DNA from: Flavobacteriales bacterium
GTDB taxonomy: Bacteria > Bacteroidota > Bacteroidia > Flavobacteriales_F > PHOS-HE28
DNA: 64,000 nt
NCBI GenBank assembly: GCA_016699575.1
Contig: CP064979.1
Coordinates: 3,286,001 to 3,350,000, forward strand
Reading direction: 5' to 3'
Both the position numbers and the translations under genes were made by a program. The notes beneath the pieces are model-generated. The model saw nothing but the letters and a program-made list of their open reading frames with translations. It was not told the DNA's origin and did not search any database. Below are positions 1 to 8,637 of this stretch, one piece after another. Positions within the stretch are counted from its first letter, which is position 1. Every line of letters begins with the position of its first letter.

Positions 1-1
1 C

Positions 2-2356
2 CTGAAGTTGAGCCAGGAACGCGCCGAAGCGGTGGTGGCAGAACTCGTGAAAAAAGGCGTGGCAGCTGACAGGTTGGAAGCCGAGGGTTATGGCTCCCAG
101 CATCCTGTCGCCTCGAATGCCACCGAAGAGGGCCGTGCGAAGAACCGCCGCATGGCGTTGCGGGTGACGAGCTTGGGCGATAACGCTGAGGTGGCTGATG
201 GCCTCGCGGACGATACGGCGAATGCTGAGGAAGACACACTGGACGCGGATGGCGAGCTGACCGACGAGGAAAAGCTGGAAGCACGCCAGGCCAACCCGTT
301 GTTCTCCGTGATGCGTCCGAGCGTTGATGCTGCAGGCACGCAATTGATCCGGGGTTGCGGTGTGGGCACGGCCCGCATGGCGGATACGGCACAGGTGATG
401 CGTTACCTGCGCACGGAAGCCGTGAAGAACAACCTGCCGAAGGACCTGATGCTCGCATGGAGCGCCAAGCCGTTCGAGGGCACGGACATCTTCCAACTGA
501 ACGCCCTGAAGAACACAGTGGACGGAAAGGCCCGCGTGGACGGCAGCGTGATCACCAACGCATGGCAGGATTACGACAATACCGGTGAGGTGATCGTTAC
601 CCTGCGCATGAACAGCGAGGGTGCCGAGGATTGGCGCCGGATGACCGGTGAGAACGTGAACAAGCAGGTTGCCATTGTACTGGATGGATTGGTTTACAGC
701 GCTCCGAACGTGATCACGGAGATCGCAGGCGGCAGCAGTCAGATCACCATGGGTGGTGGGCGCGACCTGCAAGCCAGCATCAACGAGGCCAACGACCTGG
801 CCACCATCCTGAAGGCCGGCGCACTGCCAGCCCCTGCGCGCATCATCGACGAAACGGTGGTGGGTGCCTCAATGGGCGAGGAGAACGTGACGATGGGCCT
901 CTACAGCTTCATCATCGCCCTGGCCTTGGTGTTGGTGGTGATGATCCTCTACTACGCCCGCGGTGGTTGGGTCGCTGACATAGCACTGCTCTGCAACGTG
1001 TTCTTCTTGATCGGTGCCATGGCCAGTGTTCAAGCGGTCCTCACGCTGCCCGGTATCGCCGGTATCGTGCTCACCATCGGTATGGCGGTGGATGCGAACG
1101 TGCTGGTCTTCGAACGTGTACGTGAAGAGTTGAAGGCGGGCAAGATGCTGAAGAGCGCCGTGGACCTCGGTTACAAGGGAGCCCTCAGCGCGATCATCGA
1201 CTCCAACGTCACCACGTTCGTCACAGGTGTCATCCTGTACATCTTCGGTAGCGGCCCCATCCGCGGTTTCGCCACCTCGCTGATGATCGGTATCCTGACC
1301 TCCTTGTTCTGCGCCATCTTCATCAGCCGCATGATCATCAGCTGGCGTTTGGACAAGAACAAGTCGATCAGCTTCTGGACCAACTGGAGCAAGAACGCCT
1401 TCTCCAACACCAGCATCGACTTCATGGGCAAGCGGAAGATGTTCTATGCCGTGAGCGCCGTGCTCGTGGGCATCAGCATCTTCAGTATGACCACACGCGG
1501 CTTCAACTGGGGCGTCGACTTCACCGGTGGGCGGGCTTACGTGGTGAAGTTCGATCAAGCTGTGGACGTTGACAGAGTGCGCGAGACCTTGGAGCCTGCC
1601 GTGAAAACGGAGGCCGGCCGCCAGTACAGTATGGCCGTGAAGACCTACGGTAGCGACAGCCGATTGAAGATCACCACGAACTACCTCATCGAAGATGCTG
1701 TCCTCGGTACGGATTCGTTGGTGGAGGCACAGCTCAAGGGTGGCTTGGACAAGGTGGGCACCGGGTTCGCCTGGCCACCGGAGGAATCGCGCAAGGTGGA
1801 CGCCACCATCAGCGACGACATCGTGAAAGGCGCGATCACCGCCGTGCTCATTTCGCTCGTCTTCATGTTCGCGTACATCAGCATCCGGTTCCGCAACTGG
1901 CAGTACGGTGTGGGTGCGCTGCTGTCGCTGGCCCACGACACCGTGATCGTGCTCGGGCTCTACTCGTTGTTGTGGGGCGTCGTCGGTTTCTCATTGGAGA
2001 TCGACGAAGCGTTCGTAGCCGTGGTGCTCACCGTTATCGGTTACTCCATCAACGATACCGTGGTCGTGTTCGACCGTATCCGCGAATACCTCACCGATCA
2101 CAAGCGCGAGGACGTGGAGACCGTCTTCAACAAGGCCATGAACCTGACGCTGAGCCGTACCATCATGACGGGTCTGAACGTGATGTTCGTTCTCATCATC
2201 ATCTTCGTGATGGGCAGTGTGTCCATCAAAGGCTTCGTGTTCGGCCTCTTCGCCGGTATCGTCTTCGGTACCTACTCGTCCATCTTCGTGGCCTCGGCCG
2301 TGGCTGTGGACTTCCTGAAGCGCCGCGAACAACGCCAATTGGCCGCAGCAGCGTAA
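2..2356 (+). CDS. secDF: Protein translocase SecDF, 5'-truncated, with an embedded OmpA-like domain
   Basis: Inner-membrane SecD-SecF fusion that uses proton motive force to help Sec-exported proteins leave the translocon. The frame is open to the left edge, so the N-terminus lies outside. SecD signatures: LPAPARIIDETVVGASMG (about nt 830-880), then membrane segments and GMAVDANVLVFERVREE (about nt 1080-1135). SecF starts near nt 1410 with GVDFTGG (about nt 1513) and GYSINDTVVVFDRIREYL (about nt 2040-2095). Unusual: the first 55 or so visible residues are the C-terminal half of an OmpA-like peptidoglycan-binding domain (LSQERAEAVVAEL, GYGSQHP, RAKNRRMAL), followed by an acidic linker to about nt 290 and then the SecD P1 head region (NPLFSVMRP onward). 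The domain therefore sits inside the SecD periplasmic loop. SecDF identity is very secure; the inserted domain is clear from motif. Confidence 0.96.
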   Translation: MKLSQERAEAVVAELVKKGVAADRLEAEGYGSQHPVASNATEEGRAKNRRMALRVTSLGDNAEVADGLADDTANAEEDTLDADGELTDEEKLEARQANPLFSVMRPSVDAAGTQLIRGCGVGTARMADTAQVMRYLRTEAVKNNLPKDLMLAWSAKPFEGTDIFQLNALKNTVDGKARVDGSVITNAWQDYDNTGEVIVTLRMNSEGAEDWRRMTGENVNKQVAIVLDGLVYSAPNVITEIAGGSSQITMGGGRDLQASINEANDLATILKAGALPAPARIIDETVVGASMGEENVTMGLYSFIIALALVLVVMILYYARGGWVADIALLCNVFFLIGAMASVQAVLTLPGIAGIVLTIGMAVDANVLVFERVREELKAGKMLKSAVDLGYKGALSAIIDSNVTTFVTGVILYIFGSGPIRGFATSLMIGILTSLFCAIFISRMIISWRLDKNKSISFWTNWSKNAFSNTSIDFMGKRKMFYAVSAVLVGISIFSMTTRGFNWGVDFTGGRAYVVKFDQAVDVDRVRETLEPAVKTEAGRQYSMAVKTYGSDSRLKITTNYLIEDAVLGTDSLVEAQLKGGLDKVGTGFAWPPEESRKVDATISDDIVKGAITAVLISLVFMFAYISIRFRNWQYGVGALLSLAHDTVIVLGLYSLLWGVVGFSLEIDEAFVAVVLTVIGYSINDTVVVFDRIREYLTDHKREDVETVFNKAMNLTLSRTIMTGLNVMFVLIIIFVMGSVSIKGFVFGLFAGIVFGTYSSIFVASAVAVDFLKRREQRQLAAAA

Positions 2357-2375
2357 GGCTGAACGATCGTTGTGG

Positions 2376-2406
2376 AGAGCCCCGGCGGAAGTCGGGGCTC
2401 TTTCGT
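2376..2406 (+). terminator. Rho-independent terminator after secDF
   Basis: A GC-rich stem of 9 bp (agagccccg pairing with cggggctct), 8-nt loop, followed by a short T-rich tail. It lies 20 nt after the secDF stop codon. Confidence 0.75.
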
Positions 2407-2429
2407 TCCGGGCAAGGCCCAGGTGTTCG

Positions 2430-2437
2430 CACCTTTG
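2430..2437 (+). promoter_or_regulatory. -7 promoter box of tatA/B
   Basis: cacctttg, close to the Bacteroidota -7 consensus TAnnTTTG, ends 10 nt before the ATG at 2448. It argues for that ATG rather than any upstream in-frame codon. Confidence 0.5.
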
Positions 2438-2447
2438 TGCACCTCCG

Positions 2448-2768
2448 ATGAACGCGCACCTTCCCCTTCTTTTCCTTGACATCAGTGGCGGGGAGCTGAT
2501 CGTCATCCTGCTGCTCATCCTTTTGTTCTTCGGCAGCAAAGGCATCCCGGACATTGCACGTACCCTGGGCCGTACCATGCGCCAGCTGCGCGATGCCAGC
2601 AACCAGGTGCAGCGCGAGATCCAGAAGGAAGCCAACGTGGTGAAGCGTGGCTTTGATGAGCAGCGCGCCCAGTTCCGCATCGAGGAGCCGGAGCACCGGC
2701 GACCGGTTCCGGGGCAGCCAACGGAGGCGCCCACGGTTCCTCCGGAGGCGGAGCAGCCTTCCAAGTGA
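2448..2768 (+). CDS. Twin-arginine translocase subunit TatA/TatB-like
   Basis: 106 residues. One N-terminal membrane helix (residues about 9-24, ISGGELIVILLLILLFFG) is followed by the FGSKGIPDIARTLG hinge and an amphipathic helix, then a charged tail ending in a proline/glutamate-rich segment. This is the TatA/TatB family layout: a membrane-anchored component that forms the pore for folded twin-arginine substrates. The ATG at 2448 is chosen because the next upstream in-frame residues lie within the promoter box and are not membrane-protein-like. TatA and TatB cannot be separated from sequence alone; the longer tail is compatible with either. The gene stands alone between terminators and a hairpin repeat. 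Confidence 0.9.
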   Translation: MNAHLPLLFLDISGGELIVILLLILLFFGSKGIPDIARTLGRTMRQLRDASNQVQREIQKEANVVKRGFDEQRAQFRIEEPEHRRPVPGQPTEAPTVPPEAEQPSK

Positions 2769-2866
2769 CAAGGCTCAAGGACCAAGTTACAAGCTCCAAG
2801 CTGGTTGGTTCCCGTTGAGCGTGTGGGTTCTTGTGCCTTGTCGCTTGGTACTTGAACCTTGACACT
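2764..2866 (+). repeat. Large inverted repeat built from CAAG-type words
   Basis: Two 37-nt arms (2764-2800 and 2830-2866) are imperfect reverse complements. Each is made of short words of the form CAAGnnn (e.g. caaggctcaaggaccaag), so the arms are also internally repetitive. The left arm overlaps the end of the tat gene. It could fold into a long hairpin and act as a terminator or be a mobile palindromic repeat. Confidence 0.7.
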
Positions 2867-2945
2867 TTCACCAACACCCCCTCTTTCCAACAGGATGTTC
2901 AGAAAGAAACAGGTCGGTTTTCCGGACATACCCCCCTTGTTCGGA

Positions 2946-2953
2946 TACCTTCG
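2946..2953 (+). promoter_or_regulatory. -7 promoter box of glnN
   Basis: taccttcg, matching the TAnnTTYG form seen many times in this window, 24 nt before the chosen ATG at 2978. Confidence 0.55.
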
Positions 2954-2977
2954 CGGCCCAAATCCACTCCTTTTCTG

Positions 2978-5170
2978 ATGAGTACCCCCCATTTACGCGC
3001 CAAGGCGATGTCCGAGGTCCTGAGCCGTACCCCCCAGCACATCGAACCGCCTGCTATGAAGATCAGCGAGTACTTCGGCACGAACGTGTTCAATGAGGAC
3101 GCCATGCGCATGTTCCTCACCGAGGACGCCTATTACGCTGTGCGCCAAGCCATTCACCAAGGGCAGCGGATCGAGCGCAAACTGGCCGACCAGGTAGCCA
3201 GCGGCATGAAGGAGTGGGCCGCCAGCAAGGGCGCCACGCACTATACGCACTGGTTCCAGCCGCTCACAGGCCTCAGCGCGGAGAAACACGACGCCTTCTT
3301 CGAGCCGATCGGTGGCGGACGCAGCATCGAGCGCTTCGACGGCAGCATGCTCGTGCAGCAGGAGCCCGATGCCAGCAGCTTCCCCAACGGTGGGATCCGC
3401 AACACGTTCGAGGCTCGGGGCTACACCGCTTGGGACCCCAGCAGCCCGGCCTTCATCATGGGCCGTACCCTCTGCATTCCCACCATCTTCATCAGCTACA
3501 CCGGTGAGGCGCTCGATTACAAGATGCCGCTGCTGCGCGCCATCCACGCCATCGACAAGGCGGCCACCACCGTGTGCCAGTACTTCGACAAGGACGTGAC
3601 CAAGGTGGTAAGCACGCTCGGCTGGGAGCAGGAGTACTTCCTCATCGATGAGGCCCTGTACCACGCCCGTCCTGACATCATGATGACCGGCCGCGCGCTC
3701 TTCGGCCACACCCCGGCCAAGGGCCAGCAGTTGGAGGACCATTACTTCGGTGCCATCCCTGAGCGCGTGCAGGCCTTCATGCGCGACTTCGAAACGGAAA
3801 GCCTCAAACTGGGCATCCCGGTGAAGACCCGCCACAACGAGGTGGCCCCCAACCAGTTCGAGTGCGCTCCGGTCTTTGAGGAAATGAACCTGGCCGTGGA
3901 CCACAACGTGCTGCTCATGGACGTGATGGAGCGCACCGCCCGCCGCCACCACTTCCGCGTGCTGCTGCACGAGAAGCCCTACGCCGGCGTGAACGGCAGC
4001 GGCAAGCACAACAATTGGAGCCTGGCCACCAACACCGGCCGGAACCTCCTGAAGCCGATGAAGACCCCGAAAGAGAACCTCCAGTTCCTCACCTTCTTCA
4101 TCAACACCATCAAGGCCATCCACAGCAACGCCGATGTGCTGCGGGCCAGCATTGCCAGCGCGAACAACGACCACCGGTTGGGCGCCAACGAGGCACCGCC
4201 CGCCATCATCAGTGTGTTCATCGGCGACCACTTGGGCAAGCTGCTCGATGAACTGGAGAGCAACATCAAAGGGAAGATGACCGCCGAGGCCAAAACGGAC
4301 CTCAAGCTCAATATCGGCCGCATCCCGCAGATCATGCTGGATAACACCGACCGCAACCGCACCAGCCCCTTCGCATTCACCGGCAACAAGTTCGAGTTCC
4401 GGGCCGTGGGCAGCAGCGCCAACTGCGCCGGGCCAATGACCGTTCTCAACACCATCGTGGCCAAACAGCTCCGGGAATTCGCCAAGGAAGTGGACGCGCT
4501 TATCGCAAAGGGTGCCAAAAAGGATGATGCGATCCTACAGGTCCTCCGCGAACTCATCGTCAGCAGCAAGAGCATCCGTTTCGAAGGCAACGGCTACGGT
4601 GACGAGTGGAAGAAGGAGGCTGCCAAGCGCGGGCTGAGCAACATCGCCGATACCCCCCGCGCGCTGGACGTATGGGCCCGCAAGGAGACCGTGAAGCTCT
4701 TCAACGACATGGAGGTGCTTAGCCCAGTGGAACTGGAAGCCCGCCACGAGATCGAGCTGCACAGCTACATGCTGAAGATCCAGATCGAGAGCCGTGTGGC
4801 CGGCGACCTGGCCCAGAACCATATCGTGCCCACGGCCATCGCCTACCAGAACCGCCTGATCGAGAACGTCCGGGGCCTGCGGGAGGTATTGGGTGCCGAA
4901 AAGGCCAAGAAGGCCAGCGCCACCCAGGTGAAGCTCATCGAAGAAATGAGCGAGCACATCACCGGCATCATCACCCTTACGGACGAGATGATCGAGGAGC
5001 GGAAGAAGGCCAACGTCATCGAGGAAAGCCGCGCCAAGGCCATTGCCTACTGCGACAAGGTGAAGCCCTATCTGGAGCAGATCCGCCACCACAGCGACAA
5101 GCTTGAGCTCATGGTGGACGACGAGCTCTGGCCGCTCCCGAAGCTCCGGGAGGTACTTTTCACCCGCTGA
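2978..5170 (+). CDS. glnN: Glutamine synthetase type III
   Basis: Forms glutamine from glutamate, ammonia and ATP in the cytoplasm; the main ammonium-assimilating enzyme in many Bacteroidota. 730 residues, the usual length of the GSIII family and much longer than GSI/GSII. Visible signatures: FGTNVFNEDAM near the N-terminus, KTRHNEVAPNQFECAPV, the ATP/glutamate region NGSGKHNNWSLATNTG, and FTGNKFEFRAVGSSANCAGP, followed by the GSIII C-terminal helical region. The ATG at 2978 follows a -7 box and gives the family N-terminus; an in-frame upstream extension to 2831 runs through the hairpin repeat and is rejected. Transcribed alone, ending in a strong terminator. Confidence 0.97.
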   Translation: MSTPHLRAKAMSEVLSRTPQHIEPPAMKISEYFGTNVFNEDAMRMFLTEDAYYAVRQAIHQGQRIERKLADQVASGMKEWAASKGATHYTHWFQPLTGLSAEKHDAFFEPIGGGRSIERFDGSMLVQQEPDASSFPNGGIRNTFEARGYTAWDPSSPAFIMGRTLCIPTIFISYTGEALDYKMPLLRAIHAIDKAATTVCQYFDKDVTKVVSTLGWEQEYFLIDEALYHARPDIMMTGRALFGHTPAKGQQLEDHYFGAIPERVQAFMRDFETESLKLGIPVKTRHNEVAPNQFECAPVFEEMNLAVDHNVLLMDVMERTARRHHFRVLLHEKPYAGVNGSGKHNNWSLATNTGRNLLKPMKTPKENLQFLTFFINTIKAIHSNADVLRASIASANNDHRLGANEAPPAIISVFIGDHLGKLLDELESNIKGKMTAEAKTDLKLNIGRIPQIMLDNTDRNRTSPFAFTGNKFEFRAVGSSANCAGPMTVLNTIVAKQLREFAKEVDALIAKGAKKDDAILQVLRELIVSSKSIRFEGNGYGDEWKKEAAKRGLSNIADTPRALDVWARKETVKLFNDMEVLSPVELEARHEIELHSYMLKIQIESRVAGDLAQNHIVPTAIAYQNRLIENVRGLREVLGAEKAKKASATQVKLIEEMSEHITGIITLTDEMIEERKKANVIEESRAKAIAYCDKVKPYLEQIRHHSDKLELMVDDELWPLPKLREVLFTR

Positions 5171-5208
5171 CCTTCTTCGGTCCCCAACTCGCAAGAGTGG
5201 TCACCTTT

Positions 5209-5240
5209 CGATGCGCTGCCCATGAACGGGCAGCGCATCG
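5209..5240 (+). terminator. Terminator hairpin after glnN
   Basis: A perfect 13-bp stem (5209-5221 with 5228-5240) and a 6-nt loop, 39 nt after the glnN stop. No long T-run follows, so termination strength is uncertain. Confidence 0.65.
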
Positions 5241-5300
5241 GCTTCTGGGGACATCATGCCCCGGTGATGGACCGCTCCCAAGCACGAAAGCCGTTTATGC

Positions 5301-5308
5301 TACATTCG
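5301..5308 (+). promoter_or_regulatory. -7 promoter box of the PorE-like gene
   Basis: tacattcg, preceded by a thymine-rich stretch, 32 nt before the ATG at 5341. Confidence 0.5.
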
Positions 5309-5340
5309 CCACCACCGGAAAAGACCCTTAAGCACCACAC

Positions 5341-7356
5341 ATGAGCACGAGGAAGATCCTGGCCAGCTTGTCCTTTGTCCTGCTTTGCGCAGGAAGCGCC
5401 TTCGGACAGGGCAAACTGGCGGAAGAAGCGGACGAGGCCTTCAGGAACGGTTACTACTTCAACGCCACCGAACTGTACAAGAAGGCGTTCGTTACCGAGA
5501 ACAAGATGGCCGTGAAGAGCGAACTCATCTTCAAGGTGGGCGAGTGCTACCGGATGCTGGGGGACGCCCAGCAGGCCGAGGTTTGGTACGAAAAAGCCAA
5601 CAAGGCCCAGTACCCGGATCCGATCACCTACTTCTACATCGGCGAGGCGCTGAAGGAGCAAGGCAAATACGCCGAAGCCATCACCAGCTACAACAAGTTC
5701 AAGGACAAGAAGCCTGGCGACATGCGCGCTGATGCAGGCATTGCCGCTTGCACCCAGGCACAGAAGTGGAAGGACGACCCCAGCCGCTACAGCGTGGACC
5801 CCGAGGTGTTGCTGAACACCCCGCAGATGGACTGGGCCACCAGCTACGCTGATAAGAAGAACGAGGACGTGGTGTTCTCCAGCAGCCGTCCGGCCGCCAC
5901 GGGCACCGAAACGGAACAGATCCTGGGCGAGAGCTTCACGGACCTGTTCTTCAGCAGCCGTGACAAGCTGGGCAAGTGGAGCGAGCCGGTGAAACTGCCT
6001 ATTGAGATCAACACCCCGGCTCACGAAGCCGCCCCGATCTTCAATGCTAAGCGCACGGCTATGTACTTCACCCGTTGCGAGTTCGACAAGAAGAAACAGT
6101 TCGGTTGCGACATCTGGATGGCCAAGAAGGTGGGCAGCAACTACGCAGCTCCTGTGAAGCTGCCATTGGCCCCTGAGCGCGCTAAGGACGATTCTGTGAG
6201 CGTAACGGTCGGCCACCCGGCCCTGAGCCCGGACGAGACCTTCATGGTGTTCGCGAGCAACATGGCGGGCACCCGCCGCCAGAAAGACCTCTACAAAGTG
6301 GCCTTGGACAAAGACGGCATGCCCACTGGCAAGCCCGCTCCCCTCGGTGGTGGCATCAACACCCCTAAGGATGAGGTATTCCCCTTCATCCGCCACGACG
6401 GCACGCTCTACTTCAGCAGCGACGGCCGCCAGGGCATGGGCGCCATGGACATCTACAAGGCTGCCAAAAGCGGCGACGGTTGGGCAGAGCCCGAGAACAT
6501 GCGTTACCCGCTGAACAGCAGCATGGACGACGTGGCCATCCACTTCGACGGCACAGAGGAGCGCGGCTTCTTCACCAGTAACCGTCCGGGCGGCAAGGGT
6601 CAGATGGACATCTGGCGCTTCTACATGCCGAACCTGGAGTTCGCATTGCAGGGCACTGTTTACAATAAGAAGACACAAGCCCCAATGCCGGGTGTGACCA
6701 TCGCAGTTGTTGGCACGGACGGTAGCAATTACACGGCGCTCACCGATGAGAACGGTGGTTTCAAGTTCATCGAGAACGGAAAGGACCGCTACATCAAGGA
6801 GAACACCACCTACAGCATCCAGGCCAGCATGGACAAGTTCCTGGTGGTGAAGGACCAGATCACAACGGTTGGCATCAATGAGAGCACAACGTTCGTGAAA
6901 GAGTACTTCCTGCAACCGACCGACGAGGTTATCCGACTCCCGGAAGTCCAATACGCAGTCGACAAATTTGAGATCCTACAGGCAGGCAAAGACTCGTTGG
7001 AGTTCCTGTACAACGTACTTACCGACAACCCGCAGATCGTGATCGAGCTTCAGGCGCACACCGACTCGCGCAATACTCGCACCTACAAAGGTGGCAACAT
7101 GGAACTGAGCCAGCTTCGTGCGCAGGCTTGCGTGAACTATTTGGTGACCAAGGGTATTGATCCTGCGCGCATGGTTCCCAAAGGTTATGGGGCCACCATC
7201 CCCCGTGTAACGGACGCGGAGATCAAAGCGATGAAAACGACAGAGGAGAAGGAAGCTGCGCACCAGAAGAACCGCCGCACGGAGATGAAAGTGCTGCGCA
7301 ACGACTTCGTGCCGAAGGAGAGCCAAGTGCCTCCGACCCCAACGCCACAGAACTAG
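5341..7356 (+). CDS. PorE-like TPR / beta-propeller / CRD / OmpA-family cell-envelope protein
   Basis: 671 residues. Signal peptide (cleavage expected after AFG, about residue 21). Then TPR helices (about 25-135), a PD40/WD40-like beta-propeller (about 150-430, with repeats such as HPALSPDETFMVFAS and DIWMAK), a carboxypeptidase-regulatory-like beta-sandwich (about 435-520, ALQGTVYNKKTQAPMPGVTI) and a C-terminal OmpA-like peptidoglycan-binding domain (about 540-655, LQAHTDSRN, KNRRTEMKV). This domain order and length match PorE (PG1058) of Porphyromonas gingivalis, a T9SS component tied to peptidoglycan. Bacteroidota carry paralogs with the same architecture, so the T9SS role is an inference. 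Monocistronic, flanked by terminators. Confidence 0.85.
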   Translation: MSTRKILASLSFVLLCAGSAFGQGKLAEEADEAFRNGYYFNATELYKKAFVTENKMAVKSELIFKVGECYRMLGDAQQAEVWYEKANKAQYPDPITYFYIGEALKEQGKYAEAITSYNKFKDKKPGDMRADAGIAACTQAQKWKDDPSRYSVDPEVLLNTPQMDWATSYADKKNEDVVFSSSRPAATGTETEQILGESFTDLFFSSRDKLGKWSEPVKLPIEINTPAHEAAPIFNAKRTAMYFTRCEFDKKKQFGCDIWMAKKVGSNYAAPVKLPLAPERAKDDSVSVTVGHPALSPDETFMVFASNMAGTRRQKDLYKVALDKDGMPTGKPAPLGGGINTPKDEVFPFIRHDGTLYFSSDGRQGMGAMDIYKAAKSGDGWAEPENMRYPLNSSMDDVAIHFDGTEERGFFTSNRPGGKGQMDIWRFYMPNLEFALQGTVYNKKTQAPMPGVTIAVVGTDGSNYTALTDENGGFKFIENGKDRYIKENTTYSIQASMDKFLVVKDQITTVGINESTTFVKEYFLQPTDEVIRLPEVQYAVDKFEILQAGKDSLEFLYNVLTDNPQIVIELQAHTDSRNTRTYKGGNMELSQLRAQACVNYLVTKGIDPARMVPKGYGATIPRVTDAEIKAMKTTEEKEAAHQKNRRTEMKVLRNDFVPKESQVPPTPTPQN

Positions 7357-7369
7357 CGTGAACCCTTCG

Positions 7370-7407
7370 AAAGAGCTTCCCGAACCCTCGGGAAGCTCTT
7401 TCTTTTT
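7370..7407 (+). terminator. Strong rho-independent terminator
   Basis: A 14-bp perfect stem (7370-7383 with 7388-7401), 4-nt loop, and a pyrimidine tail ctttttcc. It separates the PorE-like gene from purM. Confidence 0.9.
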
Positions 7408-7416
7408 CCACCAACC

Positions 7417-8586
7417 ATGAGCCAGAGCCGCTACGAGCAACGCGGGGTAAGCGCCACCAAGGACGATGTGCACAAGGCCATTGCCGCCTTGGACAAAGGG
7501 CTCTTCCCGAAGGCGTTCTGCAAAGTGGTCCCCGACGACCTCACGGGCAGTGCTGACCACTGCGTCGTGATGCACGCTGATGGCGCTGGCACCAAGAGCT
7601 CGCTGGCTTACGCCTACTGGAAAGAGACCGGCGACCTGAGCGTGTGGCACGGCATCGCGCAGGATGCCATCGTCATGAACTTGGACGACCTGCTCTGCGT
7701 TGGCGCAGTGGACAACATCCTTTTGAGCAGCACCATCGGCCGTAACAAGCGCCTGGTCCCGGGCGAGGTGATCAGTGCGATCATCGAAGGCACCGAGCTT
7801 TTCCTGGAAAAGATGCGCGCCCATGGCATCGGCATCCGCAGCACCGGCGGCGAAACCGCTGACGTTGGCGATCTGGTGCGCACCATCATTGTGGACAGCA
7901 CGGTGACCTGTCGCATGCGCCGCGATGAGGCCATCGACAATGCCCGCATCCAGGCTGGCGACGTGATCGTTGGCTTGGCCAGCTCCGGTCAGGCCAGCTA
8001 CGAGGACGCGTACAACGCGGGCATGGGCAGTAACGGGCTCACCAGCGCGCGCCACGATGTATTTGCAAAGGCTGTCGGCAGCACCTATCCGGAGACCTAC
8101 GATCCCGGCACGCCCGAGAACCTGGTTTACAGCGGCCAAGCGCGTCTCACCGACCCGCTCCCAGGAACAACATTGGATTTCGGCAAAGCTGTCCTCTCGC
8201 CCACGCGCACCTATGCACCGGTTATCCGCGAGGCCTTGCAGCGCATGCGCAGCGATGTCCATGGCATGGTGCATTGCAGCGGCGGCGCCCAGACCAAGGT
8301 CCTCCACTTCATTGGCGACCTGCGCGTGGTGAAGGACAACCTCTTCGCCACACCACCGCTTTTTGCTGCCATCCAGCGCATGAGCGGCACGGATTGGAGC
8401 GAGATGTACCGCGTCTTCAACATGGGCCACCGCATGGAACTCTACGTGCCCGCCCAACGCGCCGAGGAGATCATCGGCATCAGCAGAGGCTTCGGCATCG
8501 ATGCACAAGTCGTAGGCCGGGTTGAAGCCGCTCCGGCCAAAGAGGTCGTCATCAAGTCCGGCCATGGTGAATTCCGTTACCAATAA
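7417..8586 (+). CDS. purM: Phosphoribosylformylglycinamidine cyclo-ligase (AIR synthase), Bacteroidota type
   Basis: 389 residues. Catalyses ATP-dependent ring closure of FGAM to AIR, step five of purine synthesis. Visible PurM features: N-terminal YEQRGVSATKDDVHKAI, the nucleotide-binding segment DGAGTKSSLAY, HGIAQDAIVMNLDDLLCVGA, and GETADVGDLV. It is longer than the roughly 345-residue proteobacterial enzymes, as expected for the Bacteroidota branch. The ATG at 7417 directly follows a terminator tail, so transcription must begin in the short gap or read through. Confidence 0.88.
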   Translation: MSQSRYEQRGVSATKDDVHKAIAALDKGLFPKAFCKVVPDDLTGSADHCVVMHADGAGTKSSLAYAYWKETGDLSVWHGIAQDAIVMNLDDLLCVGAVDNILLSSTIGRNKRLVPGEVISAIIEGTELFLEKMRAHGIGIRSTGGETADVGDLVRTIIVDSTVTCRMRRDEAIDNARIQAGDVIVGLASSGQASYEDAYNAGMGSNGLTSARHDVFAKAVGSTYPETYDPGTPENLVYSGQARLTDPLPGTTLDFGKAVLSPTRTYAPVIREALQRMRSDVHGMVHCSGGAQTKVLHFIGDLRVVKDNLFATPPLFAAIQRMSGTDWSEMYRVFNMGHRMELYVPAQRAEEIIGISRGFGIDAQVVGRVEAAPAKEVVIKSGHGEFRYQ

Positions 8587-8637
8587 CCGCGTCAGCGTTC
8601 ATCATCCTCATCCGTATTCATCCGTGGACGTATTCCG

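Noticed and set aside
5254..6951. Minus-strand open frame of 565 codons
   Set aside because: Shadow of the PorE-like gene; composition is typical of antisense frames.
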